This document shows, piece by piece, positions 31,404 through 44,208 of a stretch of 64,000 nucleotides of DNA; the first letter of the stretch is position 1, and each line of letters opens with the position of its first letter. The notes beneath the pieces are model-generated. The model made no database searches. It was not told the DNA's origin and worked only from the letters and a program-made list of their open reading frames with translations. The position numbers were made by a program, and so were the translations under genes. This DNA comes from Agrocybe praecox (Eukaryota > Basidiomycota > Agaricomycetes > Agaricales > Agrocybaceae): positions 1,612,001 to 1,676,000 of the forward strand of contig OZ024845.1 in the NCBI GenBank assembly GCA_964017145.1, read 5' to 3'.

Positions 31404-32179
31404 CGCTGGATTGGGGCCTTGTAAGTGTCTCCCTGCTATCTATACACCCTACGCCTATGTCGATGAGCATTCCGCTTCTACAAAACCCTCGTTCACCGTT
31501 GCCTGCAGATGCAAACTGACACAGGTTTGGTGCCACGTTCTATGTCAATCCTAGATGTTGTTGATGGAAAGGTGGCCAAAATATAGATTGGGCTGAACCA
31601 ACGAAGCCTGAGACTTGAGCGCTGAGTGCTGATCGATGAGCATGAGCTCTTTGAGGTTTGCTTGAGTTACTATATTTACATAAGATTCGGACATTGGCCA
31701 GTCATGCGGTTTTGGGATTTCACTCTTTTGATCATCGCAATTATATAAAGTTCCATTTCGGTTCGTCAAGGTAGGCTGTTTGCCTATCGCTCCGGATGCA
31801 AATACACGATTTACACCGAATTGAAAAATCGACTTCTTCGTCTGAACTTTCGCACGACGGAAGTACGCACGTTCAAACGTTCGATCAATTGAGAGCGACT
31901 TTTGTTTTCAGACTTGAGACTTTCCTCAATATTAGCAACATTCATATTCCATGGATGTCTTGTGGGTTTTGTCAGTTGGAAAACAGCTCGCAAAACACCA
32001 TGTAATCTAATACTCAGTCTTTCTCCAGGTATCAAGTCCCTACGCGACTCGGCCATGAAGGATTGGTTTTAAAAAAAGAAAATTGAACGGTTCGACGCAT
32101 CACTTTTGTATTACGGGACAAGTTAACTCTCTCGCACGTAGAAAAAGTAAATTTTGCTGAAGATCAACACTAAAGAGGG
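31404..32179. other. upstream region of copy D
   Basis: Shared 5' flank of the array units. No gene supported. Confidence 0.5.
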
Positions 32180-32520
32180 CGAATATAAGGGATAAGTACA
32201 ATGGGTACCACATCCGTAGATTTGATCTGTCGAGGTTCAAGAGCTTTAGAGTAGAACAACAAATGGTGAGTTGAAATTTATCTTTGAATGCGGGGTTGTT
32301 CTAGTAGAGGTTGCGGAGCCATCTATAGAGATAGAGTGTGTGTGTTAGATACGCGCTTGATAAGGTACACCAAACCATATAGAAGATGAAGACGAACTTG
32401 TAAATGGCCGGGTACCCATCGCGGATGGTCGTGATATTGCACTTGAAGTGACCGACGTAAGCAACGTCGAACCGGATCTACAGACAGACAGAGTCAGTCA
32501 GCACATCCATCCATCCATGC
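32180..32520 (-). pseudogene. glutathionyl-hydroquinone reductase fragment (exons 7-9)
   Basis: Matches the final three exons (Y-V-G-H-F-K-type segment, LRNLYW segment, then the tail exon), with internal deletion between exons 8 and 9. Directly to the right begins another copy of the spacer block, cut by the N gap. Confidence 0.75.
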
Positions 32521-32609
32521 CAGTAATAATAATAATATTAGAATTGTTTACTTATAACACAACAAGGGGTACAGGTAGATTATTTTCGACTTTTCAAGAA
32601 TCATCTACG

Positions 32610-32809
32610 NNNNNNNNNNNNNNNNNNNNNNNNNNNNNNNNNNNNNNNNNNNNNNNNNNNNNNNNNNNNNNNNNNNNNNNNNNNNNNNNNNNNNNNNNNN
32701 NNNNNNNNNNNNNNNNNNNNNNNNNNNNNNNNNNNNNNNNNNNNNNNNNNNNNNNNNNNNNNNNNNNNNNNNNNNNNNNNNNNNNNNNNNNNNNNNNNNN
32801 NNNNNNNNN
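32610..32809. other. assembly gap of 200 N
   Basis: Exactly 200 unknown bases, the usual convention for a gap of unknown or estimated size. The left side is the array spacer block and the right side is non-array DNA. The true distance and any further NLR unit here are unknown. Confidence 0.98.
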
Positions 32810-32810
32810 C

Positions 32811-33317
32811 GAATCCATGGGTCTCGGAGACAATGGCAGAGAAGGTATCACCCTATTTTGCCAACAGCACCGGTGTAACAGCATCTGTATTAAATTCGGT
32901 CTGATACAAACACCAAGACTACTGTCGACCCTGGAGAAGATGTACGCGAATGAATACAGTATTGACTACCCCTCCTCATCTGCCGACAAGCGAGGATCTC
33001 GTGAAAAGGCAAAGGACAGCGCAGAAAGTCAAGAAATCGAACTAGATGACAGCACCGAGGTTGAACATATACCGCACCTTGATTGCACCGAAGAAAAGAT
33101 TATCGGCCTCGCCAGTAGCACAGCGAGCAACTCTAAGTCCAACCATAGTGACACCGAATCTCAAGACAAGTCCCACAAGGTAGGGAGAAATGATCATCAC
33201 GGGAGTCAAGATGGTAGCAACGATTTCACCGTTGGCAACAATGCTAACGAGAAATTGATGGTGGCTGATGATGACCTAGGCAATGGGGAGTCTGGGGACG
33301 AACAAACAATCTATTAG
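32811..33317 (+). CDS. 3' part of an unidentified acidic/Ser-rich protein, partial
   Basis: An open frame runs out of the gap and ends at TAG 33315-33317. About the first 40 residues (GLGDNGREGITLFCQQHRCN) have a mixed composition. The rest is hydrophilic, rich in Ser, Asp, Glu, Lys and Asn, and lacks any domain I know. It is not similar to the neighbouring array sequence. It may be the C-terminus of a gene lying in the gap, possibly of a mobile element, but nothing proves that. Confidence 0.4.
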   Translation, partial: ESMGLGDNGREGITLFCQQHRCNSICIKFGLIQTPRLLSTLEKMYANEYSIDYPSSSADKRGSREKAKDSAESQEIELDDSTEVEHIPHLDCTEEKIIGLASSTASNSKSNHSDTESQDKSHKVGRNDHHGSQDGSNDFTVGNNANEKLMVADDDLGNGESGDEQTIY

Positions 33318-34208
33318 TATACTCTCTATATAATTACAACTAGGAAAACTACTCTTAGCGATTTGTCTTGGATTTGTCGAATATTACGAGGTCTCGCCGA
33401 CATGACCGATGGCTTCCCACGCTTGGCGTACGCGCTCACGCATGCGCATTTGGCGGCCGAAGCCTACTGCCTGTTACATACGTCACCCATCCAGAAAACA
33501 GTGCACATGATGTCTGTTAGCTGAGAGGCAGACGCCATACCAATTGAAAGGAATAAACAAAGAGGGGCAATGGACTTTGGACCGCTGCCTATGACGATTA
33601 GTCACCAGTGGGATAGCCGACGGCAAGAGGAATATTACATACTCATCTAAATCAAACGATCAAAACCAGAAACTAAAAACTGAAAACAACCTGGCGGTTC
33701 CGGGCCACCGTACCATCATCAACCTTTTGTTCATTACTGATGACGTCACCATAATTTCCGTAGGGAGTCATCTGCTGGCAGTCTAGCTAGGTCTGTCTTC
33801 GTTTGAAGTTTCGCACGACGGAAGTACGTACGTTCAAACGTTCGATCAATTGGGAGTGACCTTTTTTTATTTTATTTTTTATAACACAACAAGGGTACAG
33901 GTAGATTATTTTCGACGTTTCAAGAATCATCTATGTCTACTCTTCGCTATGATGCATTGGTTTAGTTCTCTCTTACAGAGAATATGGGCAGTCAGGAGGT
34001 GCGGGGCAGATTAATCTTGCCACATATAACTCGACTCAGTGCCCTTGAACAAACACCTCTTCCACAAAACCTATGCAATATAGATATACCCCAATTGAAC
34101 CCCGGTCGAGGGCAACCAATACTTTGGAAATCCCCTCTGCGGGAAATGTTTTAGACGCTGTGCCTGCATAGAATTCAACTACACGCTTTAGGAAGCGTGC
34201 ATGGCAGG
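33318..34208. other. non-array DNA, then spacer block of copy E
   Basis: 33318-33780 shows no recognised gene. From about 33790 the array sequence resumes with the GTACGTTCAAACGTTCGATC flank and, from 33880, the spacer block. Confidence 0.5.
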
Positions 34209-37157
34209 TTACTCTCCCATTTGGGGTTCAACTGCCATCCTGGCCAAGTAATCGGCAATGACACGACGAGCCTCCTTGGTGTGTTTTGGGTACTGGCAAC
34301 ATCGTTGAGAAAACGCTTTCGTCCGGAATAATTGGAGAAGAGACTGCGACTTTCCCGCCAAGGGCAAGAAGAGAATGAGATATCCAAATGCGAGCAGGTA
34401 TTTCTCGGATCGGATGCGCTCCCGTACAATGGGGTCGAACCTATCAAAATGAGGAAGCGGGAAATAAACACGGAAATAAATTGGCCTGCTTCTCAATTTT
34501 CGCAAGGTTGGAGGTTTGGGGCCATCTAGGAAGGGATCGGCCTGGTTCTGGCGATCGAACGTATCAAAATCAGGAAGCGAGTAATATGCACGGGAATAAA
34601 TTGGCCTGCTTCTCAATTTTCGCAAGGTTGAAGGTTTGGGGCCATCTAGGAAGGGATCGACCTGGGTCCGGGGATAGTTACAATACTCCAATAACCGGAC
34701 CAATCGGTAGGTTTGTCTAGCCCTGCATGAACCTTTGTACCCGAAATTGCGGCGCAACTTCCAAGGCGAGTTGCCTCTCAGAGACGAAATATATGCGCTA
34801 ATTTTTCGTTGTGGTGAGGGAAGCAAATCGTCAAAATCTGTAAAGTCACATAAATATTCAAAGCTGCATCTCACTGCGCCGGCGGAGACTTCTTTGCCAA
34901 ATTTGCACCAGGAATCGTCCAACGTCGGATTACCCTCGAATTCAAGGTTGAACAGTCGACCAGATGGACAAATGTGCGAAAGTAAGTTGATATAATCGCG
35001 ATATTGGGATGCAGTGTTGCAATATACTGGATCGTATACCAAGTTTGTTCTTGACAAGTACAGATCTAAAGGATCCTGCCTACATGAGGATATATCCAAC
35101 CGAACAACCTGAATTCAGGTATCAGTGAAGCAAGAGGAACGGATGAGTGTTTTCCGAGTTTGCTACGACGATGGCCCAATACCAAGTTGGGATAGTGACA
35201 AACAAGGGCAAGGTGTAACGCAAAGCATGCGTCGCCTGAGGTTCTGGAATGATAGGCATCTACCTTAACTAACTGCGACAGGAAATGCTCCTTGAATACG
35301 CATAAATGGCGCCTATAGATCTCTTGCGCTTCTTCCAGATACTAAAACGGCCTTGGAATAAATTAACCACTCGCAGAAAGAATAAATGGGTACTCACGGA
35401 ATCTTTTAGGAAGGATAACATCGTCGGAAGGAATGAATTATGGAAGACTTCGAAGATTTGGGTACGAGGTGCTGAGTCGTAAAACTGTGGAATTGAAAAA
35501 TCTTTTAGCTCATGCAAGAGCGAGGTGGCAAATGTCGGTTGGGTGTATTTGATATTGAGTCTAAAGAATTCTGCTGCAATGAACCAAACTGTATCGTCCT
35601 CGATCTGTGATCGGTTGACACTAGCTGAAATCAACCAGTCTCTGCTTATTTTCACAAAAAGAAATCATTTCATTGGCACTTACTAGATAGCAATCGGACG
35701 CATGAGATCACGTTCTGGTGTATATATTCAGGACGAATATGAAATTGATGCGACCTTTCCAGATCGAGGAGAAAATCGCGTAGGGAAGCGTGTAAAATTT
35801 TGATTGTATGAATACTAGAACCCGTCGGGTCGTTCACCACGCATATCAGGGCGCCCAGATCACAAAAAGACAGAGAAATTTGTCCAGACTCCAATTGAAG
35901 GATTGTTTCGATCTGTTCAATGTTCAACTCGAAGAAGTATCGCTTCCAGTGAAAGATGAAGCAAAGCACGCGAAGCACCAAAGAAACACTATCCTCGGCT
36001 ACTCCCATAAGTATATGAGTATACAGTGCGTCGAGCTCAGCAAACGGCTGTTCACCCGGTCGCGAAAGAGGCCGGATGTTTAGCACAACCTCAAGTCGAT
36101 GATGAGGTTGGTGTCGAGTAGAGCCTACATATTTGACGACAGTAGCTGCATAGATGAATTGACCTGAGGACTTCCGGACTAACCGCTTCACATCTTCGTC
36201 AGACGGCCATGAAGATGGAAGAAACCCACGGAATGGATGATTGGCTTTGATTTCGTCGAATTCATGCCGTAGGTATAGCTCAATGTCCTTCTCCGGAGAA
36301 AATCTTTCGTCCAAATCCAGGCGCGTGGAAATACTCTGTAGTTGTGAGGAGGAGAAGACTGTGCTGATGTCATGCTCAGGGCGACTGCTTATGAGAAATA
36401 TTATGGGGAGTTGGTATTCCTGAGTGACTTTGGTGATGGTCAACAAAACATCTCTCTGTTCCCTGTGATCGATGCATTCGTCCAGGCCGTCTATTATGAT
36501 GACTCGAGGAGCAAGAGGTTGGTCGAAAAATCTTGATTCAAGTAAAAGAGAGTCCCTCAGAGGTTGGATGATGAGAGTTGTGAATTGTGTGATGAGGGAT
36601 CGGGTGAAAATCAACGGGTCCCGCTCAATGGCCACGATCATATGGTGTTGAACATCCGGAATCTTTGCATGTATCTGATAAGCGAGTGTAGCGACGAGCT
36701 TTCGAACATGATTCCGACTGGAATCAGATTTTCCGAAGAAAAAGCTGGCGAGGAGGCGTCCTTCAGAGTCTTGCTGCTCTGCGAAACTTTGCAATATGGC
36801 TGATTTACCGGCACCGGCAGCACCACTGAGCCACGTGATGAATTTACCCCGACTTTCTTCGTCAAGGCTGAGTGTCCAGTCCATGATTGTCTTCATCACC
36901 GACAGCCGTGTATGGGGATGGCATTTCGGAGGGTCATACCTTTCCCCAGAGTTGTGGAATGCGCCCGATGCTGTTGCTTGCTGTAGTAAATCAAGTCCGC
37001 CTGTTAGAGCGTAAGTAAGACGATTCCTGTTGTTCAAAGGTGATCGAAACGTACGATAGAGTCCAGTGTGGACATTGTGTTGGTAGATCGTGCCTCCCGT
37101 TACAACAACATTTGATAGCATGGATGGAGTGGGGCTTTGCAAGTATTTCCCTGCCAT
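34209..37157 (-). pseudogene. NACHT NLR copy E, frameshifted in the last exon
   Basis: Exons 37157-37055, 37000-35684, 35624-35398 and from 35341 splice normally; Walker A reads SGAAGAGKS. In exon 4 one base is missing near 35078 (array consensus GGCGAGGATCC, here GGCAGGATCC), giving a stop at 35066-35068 and loss of most of the C-terminal region. The downstream frame stays open to 34209. It contains an in-frame 120-bp tandem duplication (units ending about 34500 and 34620) that repeats PTLRKLRSRPIY. With one base restored the protein would be close to full length, so a sequencing error is possible. Confidence 0.8.
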
Positions 37158-38179
37158 CTATACAGCCTGCGCCTATGTCGATGAAGATTCCGCTTCTACA
37201 AAACTCTCGTTCACCGTTGTCTGAAGATGCAAACAGAGAGAGGTTTAGTGCTACGTTCTATGTCAATCCCAGCAGTTGTTAATGGAAAAGTGGCCAAAAG
37301 TGGATTGGGGTTGAACCAACGAGGCCTTAATGACTCGATGAGCATGAGCCCTTTGAGGTCTGCTTGAGGTACTATATTTACGATTCGGACATCGGCCAGT
37401 CATGCAGTTTTGGTTGTGGACTTCATTCTTCTCATCATCACAAATATAGTTCACTTTCACTTTCTCTCTGTCGTTCTTGATATTCCATGGTTCTTCATGG
37501 GCGTTTAAGTAGGAGCAAGGAAAGAGAAAAATTCAGAAAAATTCGTCCTTTCGAAATTCGGACTCCGGACTCCGGAGACAGGACTCTATTTGCCTATCGC
37601 TCTGGATGTAAACAAATGATGTATGCCGAATTGAACCATCGACTTCTTCGCTCGCAAGTACGTTCAAACGTTCGATCGATTGAGGGTGACTTTTTTCAGA
37701 CTTAAGGCCTTCCTCAATATTAGCAGCATTCATATTCTACCGATGTATTATGGTTTTTTTCAGTCGGAAAACAGCTCGCAAAACACCATGTAGACTTGGC
37801 CACGAACGATTGATGAAGGATTGGAACGTTTAAAAAGAAAGAAGATTGAACGGTTTGACGCGTCATGTTCGTATTACAGGACAAGTTAACTCTGTCGCAT
37901 GTCAGAAAAGTTAAATTTGCTCGAGGGAAGTAATAATGTTTCGTAGTGATATATCGGCGAAAGCCTCCACAATCAAATGAAAGATCCCGTCCATCCAAAT
38001 TATAAAGTCTTGATTGGCGTCTTCAAATCTTCTTGTAACCGAGGGTAACGAAAGTAAAAACCACTCGGAATGACCTTCGATGAAGATATCCATCATAAGA
38101 TTGAAGCAGCACGCATCTCTAGATCATCGAGTGAGGATAAGGTATATACTGGAGCAGTAGGTACAAGCATTAATCAACA
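37158..38179. other. upstream region of copy E
   Basis: Array 5' flank with an imperfect repeat of GGACTCCGGA (37558-37577). No gene supported. Confidence 0.5.
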
Positions 38180-39756
38180 CTAAAGAGGGCGATTATGAGG
38201 GATAGGTCCAACAGGTACCACGCCCGTAGATTTGATCTGTCGAGTTTCAGGTTCAAGAGCTTTAGAACAACAAAAATGGTCGTCGAAAAGGATTCGAAAA
38301 AGACGTACATGAGTCTGAGAAGTATAGTATCCAATCTTGATATGGTCAAAGTCAGTTGTATCTTAGAATGCGGGGTTGATCCAGTAGAGGTTGCGGAGCC
38401 ATCTATAGAAAGAGTGTGTGCGTGTGGGTTAGATACGCTCAGTGATAAGGTACACCAAACAATATATGAGACGAACTTGTGAATGGCCGGGTACCCATCG
38501 CGGATGGTCATGATATTGCATTTGAAGTGACCGACGTAAGCCACGTCGAACCGGATCTACAGACAGAGTAGACAGACAGAGTAAATCAGCACATCCATGA
38601 CTCGCATGCCGGTGAGTCAAGACAAGAAAAATGAATACGCACAATCGTCACAAAAAGCCTAACATCCGTCTCTGTAAGACGGTCCGCGACGAGGCACTCC
38701 TTCCCTTCGAGGATCTTCTCGACTTTGTCCAGATCCCCGAATAAATTCTTGAGAGCGATTTCGTACGGCTCTTGTGCAGCAGCGAATCCGGCTTGGTATA
38801 CTCCAGCTAGTAAGGGACGGCGACGAATAATCATGTTAGCCCTGGATGGAATTGAAGAGAGCAAACAAAAAATAAAAAAGATAGACATATGTACCGTTAA
38901 TATCAGCAAACGTCAACTCATTAACCTCGTCGATCCTCGCACGCAGTTCCTCGGGGTAATAATCCAGCTTAGCCTTATCAGCAGGCAAGAACTCGTCAAA
39001 CGCGCTATTAAAAATCCGTATGATCTCCGAGCTCTCGTTGTTCACGATCGTGTGCAGTTTCTTGTCCCAGAGCACGGGGACAGTGAACCTAGTGCGTTAC
39101 AGTAAGACACTAATGTTAAACTCAAATACTTGAAGAAAGGAGAATGAGGGACACACCTCCCAGAATAATTAGGATCAGCTTGGAAATATAAGTCCTTGAT
39201 ATGTTTGATATTATACAACGGATCGTCCTGGACTCCGTCGATCTGGGCCGGAGCTGCGTGAGCGAATACCCATCCATTGGTGTTCGTGTAAGGGGAGAGC
39301 ACGTACGGTCAGAGCTGAGCCACGGTGTGCGCAATAGAAGAAAGGAAGGGGGGGGGAGGGGGTTGTGTTAGCCTTCGGTGTATCAAGAGGCTCTGTATGT
39401 ATGTATGTATGCTATCACTCACAAACAATATCTTCCAGTCCCTTGAGCTGCCTCAATATCAAAGCTCGCGTCGCCCAAGCTAGATGAACACCGTCGTGTC
39501 GTCAGTATTTCATTCACAAATCACATCATCGCCCTCCAGGAGGAAAAGCAAAGCAGACAAACAAACGTACGATAGATCTTCGCGACGTAGAGATGATATC
39601 GATCTGGAAAGAACCTATGAGTACGAAGATCGACTTATGAGGAACATACACAACATACCTTTCTCTCAGGTTCGTGTTTACCCCCCTTCTCAAATTCCGG
39701 AATGACGAAGGGACGGGCTTGAACGAGCCATCTGGGTTCCTGAAAGGTGCAGACAT
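38180..39756 (-). pseudogene. glutathionyl-hydroquinone reductase, full-length but broken
   Basis: All nine exons of the family can be traced from MSAPFRNPDG (39756) to the tail exon (stop 38180-38182). It has three lesions relative to the copy at 54330-55802. Four bases are missing in exon 1 near 39692. The catalytic Cys of the CPWA motif is Tyr (codon TAT near 39572). A Lys codon in exon 8 is a stop (NPAF then TAA, near 38370). The middle exons ([31 protein letters not shown]) are well kept, so inactivation is fairly recent. Confidence 0.85.
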
Positions 39757-40599
39757 AGTTAAATCGTAACTAGCACGTCGAAGAGTCGAATCAGAGAAGT
39801 TGCGAATCACTTCGCCCCGACTCGCCTTCCTTCCTCGTTTTATACGAACCCCGCCACGAGACGAGAATATCATAACCAAAACGGGGAGTCGGGACGGATC
39901 ACTTCAGCCCGAGGATAAGTACAATTATGATGGCGATTGGTCCATAATCGCGCACTTCAGTTGTTGCACGTAGAACCACGGTAATGCGGCGTTTGGCCTG
40001 TAAATATAGAAAGCCTTAATAATAAGCCTCGGGGAAGAAGAAACGAAGGACAGAAATAGTCTTTGGGATGATCGATGATCTCCTTACCGAGCGACGTCGG
40101 TGAGACATTCAGGTGGGTTACCAAACTCTGTATCAGGTGTTGCTTTAGGTACCTGCAGACCGCAGTCGGTCGCGTCGGGCACGTAATACGTATCACACTC
40201 GCACTTTACTTTTACGACAACAGCGGGTAAAAATAGATGATTTTCGACTTTTCAAGAATGATCTATGTCTACTCTCCGCTGTGATGCATTGGTGTTGTTC
40301 TCTCTTGCAGGAAATATGGGCAGTCAGGAGTTGCAGGGCGGTTCAATCTCGCCACATATGATTTGATTTGCTCTGGAGCATACGCCCCTCTTCCACAAAA
40401 CCTTTGAGATATAGACATATATGTTTTAAACCCAAATGAATCCCAGTTGAGGGCAACCAATCTGTTGGAAATCCGAAATTGTGGGGCCATTTCCAGGGCG
40501 AGTTGCGTGTCAAAGTCGAGAAATAGGCGTCAAATAGACCTGATCTTGTGCTTTGCTAAAGGAATCCAAAGGTCAAAATTTGGCATGGCGCGTACATAT
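39757..40599. other. GST promoter copy, unknown exon-like repeat, spacer block and NLR relic
   Basis: 39757-39950 matches the upstream region of the second GST gene (55803-56000). 39957-40200 is one of three copies (also about 50000-50235 and 56040-56250) of a segment that reads VPDATDCGLQVPKATPDTEF on the minus strand, origin unknown. The spacer block follows at 40205-40450 and a short NLR relic at about 40465-40599, matching SLRRNSPWKWRRNF. Confidence 0.6.
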
Positions 40600-43563
40600 T
40601 CAAAGTTTTTTAGGAAACGTACACAGCAGGTTACTCCCCCAGTGGGGTTTAACTTCCATCCTGGCCAGGTAATCGTCAATGGCACGACGAGCTTTCTTGG
40701 TGCGTCTTGGATACTCGCAACATCTTTGAGAAAACGCTTTCGTCCGGAGTAATTGGAAAAGAGACTCCGACTTTCCTGCCATAGGCAAGAAGAGGATAAG
40801 GTATCCAAGTGCAAGCAGGTATTTCTCGGATCGGATGCGCTCCCATACAATGGGGTCGAGCCTATCACGAACAGGAAGCGGGTAATAAAGATCAGAATAA
40901 ATTGGCCTGCTTCTCAATTTTCGCAAGGTTGAAGGTCTGGGGCCAACTAGGAAGGGATCATCGACCTGGCTCCAGGGAAAGTTCCAACCCTCCAATAACC
41001 GGACCAATCGGTAGGTTTTTCTAGCCCTGCATGAACCTTTGTACCCGAAATTGCGGCGCCACTTCCAAGGCGAATGGCGTCTTAAAGATGAAATATATGC
41101 ATTGAAATTCCGTTGTGATAAGGGAACAAAATAGTCGAAATTTGTGATGCCGCATAAATATTCAAAGCTGCATCTCGCTGCGCCAGCGTAGACTTCTTTG
41201 CCGAATTTGCACCAGGAATCCTCCAACGCTGGGTTGCCCTCGAATTGAGACTTGTCCAGTCGACCAGATGGACAAATGTGCGAAAGTAAGTCGATATAAT
41301 CCCGAGATGTAGTGTCGCATTGTACTGGACTGTATACCAAATTTTCTCTTAACAAGTACAGATCTGGAGGATCCTCGCCTGCGTCAGGAAATATCGAATC
41401 GAACAACCTGAATTCAAATACCAGCGAAGCAAGAGGAACAGTCGCGTGTTTTCCGAGTTTGCTACGATGATGGCCCAATACCAAGTTGGGATAGTGGCAA
41501 ACAAGGGCAAGGTGTAAAGCAAAGCGTGCGATTCAGACACCAGCGAAGCAAGAGGAACAGTCGCGTGTTTTCCGAGTTTGTTACGATGATGGCCCAATAC
41601 CAAGTTGGGATAGTGGCAAACAAGAGCAAGGTGTAAAGCAAAGCGTGCATCGCCTGAGGTCCTAGAATGATAGGCATCCACCTTGACTAACTGCGATAGG
41701 AAATGCTCCTTGAACACGCGCAGATGACCCCTGTACATCTCTTGCGCTTCTTCCAGATCCTGAAACGGCCGTGGCATAAATTAACCACTCGGAGAAAGAA
41801 TAAATGGGTACTCACGGAATCTTTTAGGAAGGATAATATCGCGGGAAGGAATGAATTATGAAAAACATAGAAGATGTTGGTACGAGGCACTGAGTCGTAA
41901 AACCGTGGATTTGGAAAATCTTTTAGCTCATGCAAGAGCGAAGTAACGAATGTCGGGTGGATGTGTTTGATATTGGTTTTGAAGAATCCTGCTGCAATTG
42001 ACCAGACCATATCGTACTGGATCTGTGATCGATTGACACTCGCTGAAATCAACCAGTCTCTGGTCATTTTCACATAAAGAAATTGATACATTGCCACTTA
42101 CTAGATAGCAATCGGACACATGAGATCATGTTCTGGTATATATATTCAGGGCGAATATAAAATTGATGTGACCTTTGCGGATCGAAGAGAAAATCGTGTA
42201 GGGAGGCGTGCAATATTTTGATTGTATGAATACCAGAACCCGGCGGGTCGTTCACCACGGATATCAGCGCGCCCAGATCACAAAAAGACAGAGAAATTTG
42301 TCCAGACTCCATTTGAAGGATTGTTTCGATCTGATCAACGTTCAACTTGAAGCTTTTAGACCGCAAGTGGAAGATGAAGCAAAGGACGCGAAGCACCACA
42401 AAAACACTATCTTCGGCAACTCCCATAAGTATATGAGTATACAACGCGTCGAGCTCAGCAAATGGCTGTTCACCCGGTCGCGAAAGAGGCCGGATGCTTA
42501 GCACTACCTCAAGTCGATGATCGGGTCGATGTCGAGTAGAACCTACGTACTTGACAACAGTAGCTGCGTAGATGAATTGATCTGAGAATCTCCGGACTAA
42601 CTGCTTCACATCTTTGTCAGACGGCCATGAGGATGGAAGAAACCGACGAAACGGATGATTGACTTTGATCTCGTTGAATTCATGCCGTAGGTATAGCTCG
42701 ATGTCGTTCTCTGGAGAAAATCTTTCGTCCAAATCCAGGCGCGTGGAAATGCTTTGCATTCGAGAGGAGGAGAATACTGTATTGATGTCATGCTCAGGGC
42801 GACTGCTTATGAGAAATAGTATGGGGAGTTGGTGTTCCTCAGTGACTTTGGAGATGGTCAACAAAACCTCATTTTGCTCCCTGTGATCGATGCATTCGTC
42901 GAGACCGTCTATTATGATGACTCGAGGATGGTCGAAGAATCTGTATTCAAGTAAATGAGAGTCTCTCAGAGGTTGGATGATGAGGGTTGTGAATTGTGTG
43001 ATGAGGGATCGGGTGAAAATCAACGGGTCCCGCTCAATGGCCACGATCATATGCTGTCGAACATCCGGAATCTTTGCATGAATCTGATAGGCAATCGTCG
43101 TGACGAGCTTTCGAACATGATTTCGGTTGGGGTCGGATTTCCCGAAGAAAAAGCTGGCGAGGAGGCGTCCTTCACGGTCCTCCTGCTCTGCGAAACTCTG
43201 CAAAATGGCTGATTTACCGGCACCAGCAGCGCCAGTGACCCACATGATGAATTTACCCCAACTTTCATAGTCAAGTTGGAGCATCCAGTCCATGATTGTC
43301 TTCATCACCGCTAGCCGTGTATTGGGATGGCATTTCGGAGGGTCATACCTTTCCCCAGAGTTGTGGAATGCGCCCGATGTTGTTGCTTGCTGTAGTATAT
43401 CAAGTCCGCCTGTTAGAGCGTAAGTAAGACTATTTCTGTTCAAAGGTGATCGAAACGTACGATAGAGTCCAGTGTGAACACTGTGTTGGTAGAACGTGCC
43501 TCCCATTACAACAACATTCGAAAGCATAGATGGAGTGGTGCTTTGCAAGTATTGCCCAGCCAT
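40600..43563 (-). pseudogene. NACHT NLR copy F, broken by a 119-bp tandem duplication
   Basis: Exons 43563-43461, 43409-42102, 42042-41816 and from 41759 splice in frame. Walker A GAAGAGKS is present in VTGAAGAGKS; Walker B reads VIIIDGLDE. In exon 4 a 119-bp segment (41421-41539) is repeated at 41540-41658. As 119 is not a multiple of three, translation runs into a stop at 41349-41351, leaving roughly 680 residues. The remaining exon sequence is open to the end in the original frame, apart from a small frame change in the last codons. The first intron is 51 nt. Confidence 0.85.
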
Positions 43564-43896
43564 CTATACAACAAGCGCCTGTCGCGATGCGAATCTGCTT
43601 CTACAAAACTTTGCGTTGTTGGTTTCGGAAAACCCTGGTTCACTGTTGCCTGCAGACGCAAACAGAGAGGTTCTGTGCCACGTTCTACTATGTCGATCCT
43701 AGCGGTTGTTGATGGGAAGGTGGCCAAAATATGGACTGGGGCTGAACCGACGAGGCCTGAGCCCTTGAGGTACCATATTTACGATTCGGTCATCGGCCAG
43801 TCATGCGGTTTTGGGATTTCACTCTCCAAATATAGTTCACTTTCAGTCCGTCTCTGCTGTTCTTGATATTCCGCGGTTCTTCATGGGGGTTTAAGC
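43564..43896. other. upstream region of copy F
   Basis: Array 5' flank. No gene. Confidence 0.5.
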
Positions 43897-44208
43897 TTTT
43901 AAGCTTTTAAGGCGCAGCCCCCCGCAATGCAATCGCAGGCTCACCAAACGCTCAGCGCTCAGGTCTTGCCCTCTCCCTTTCTCGAACCAGTCCTCGCACG
44001 TGCCTCGTGTTTCGGCACACCAGCGGATCACTTTTGATCGCTGCCGAGGTAAGGAAAGGTGGAACCCGGGCAAGCCCTAGGCAAACCCACGAAATTCGTA
44101 TGCCACCGCATTTTGGGTTAAACAAATTTCTTGCATTCAGTAAACTACTTCATAGCTTTTACTGAATGCTCTCATTTTCCTCATCTGTGAAAGCACAGTT
44201 ATCTTATA
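43897..44208. mobile_element. unit-specific insertion of about 310 bp
   Basis: The other units read GTTTAAG directly into AGCAAGGAAAGAG; here about 310 bp intervene. The left part of the insert is GC-rich (GGCGCAGCCCCCCG onward) and the right part AT-rich. There is no coding capacity. Size and singularity fit a short non-autonomous element, but terminal repeats or target duplications are not clear, so the class is open. Confidence 0.4.
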
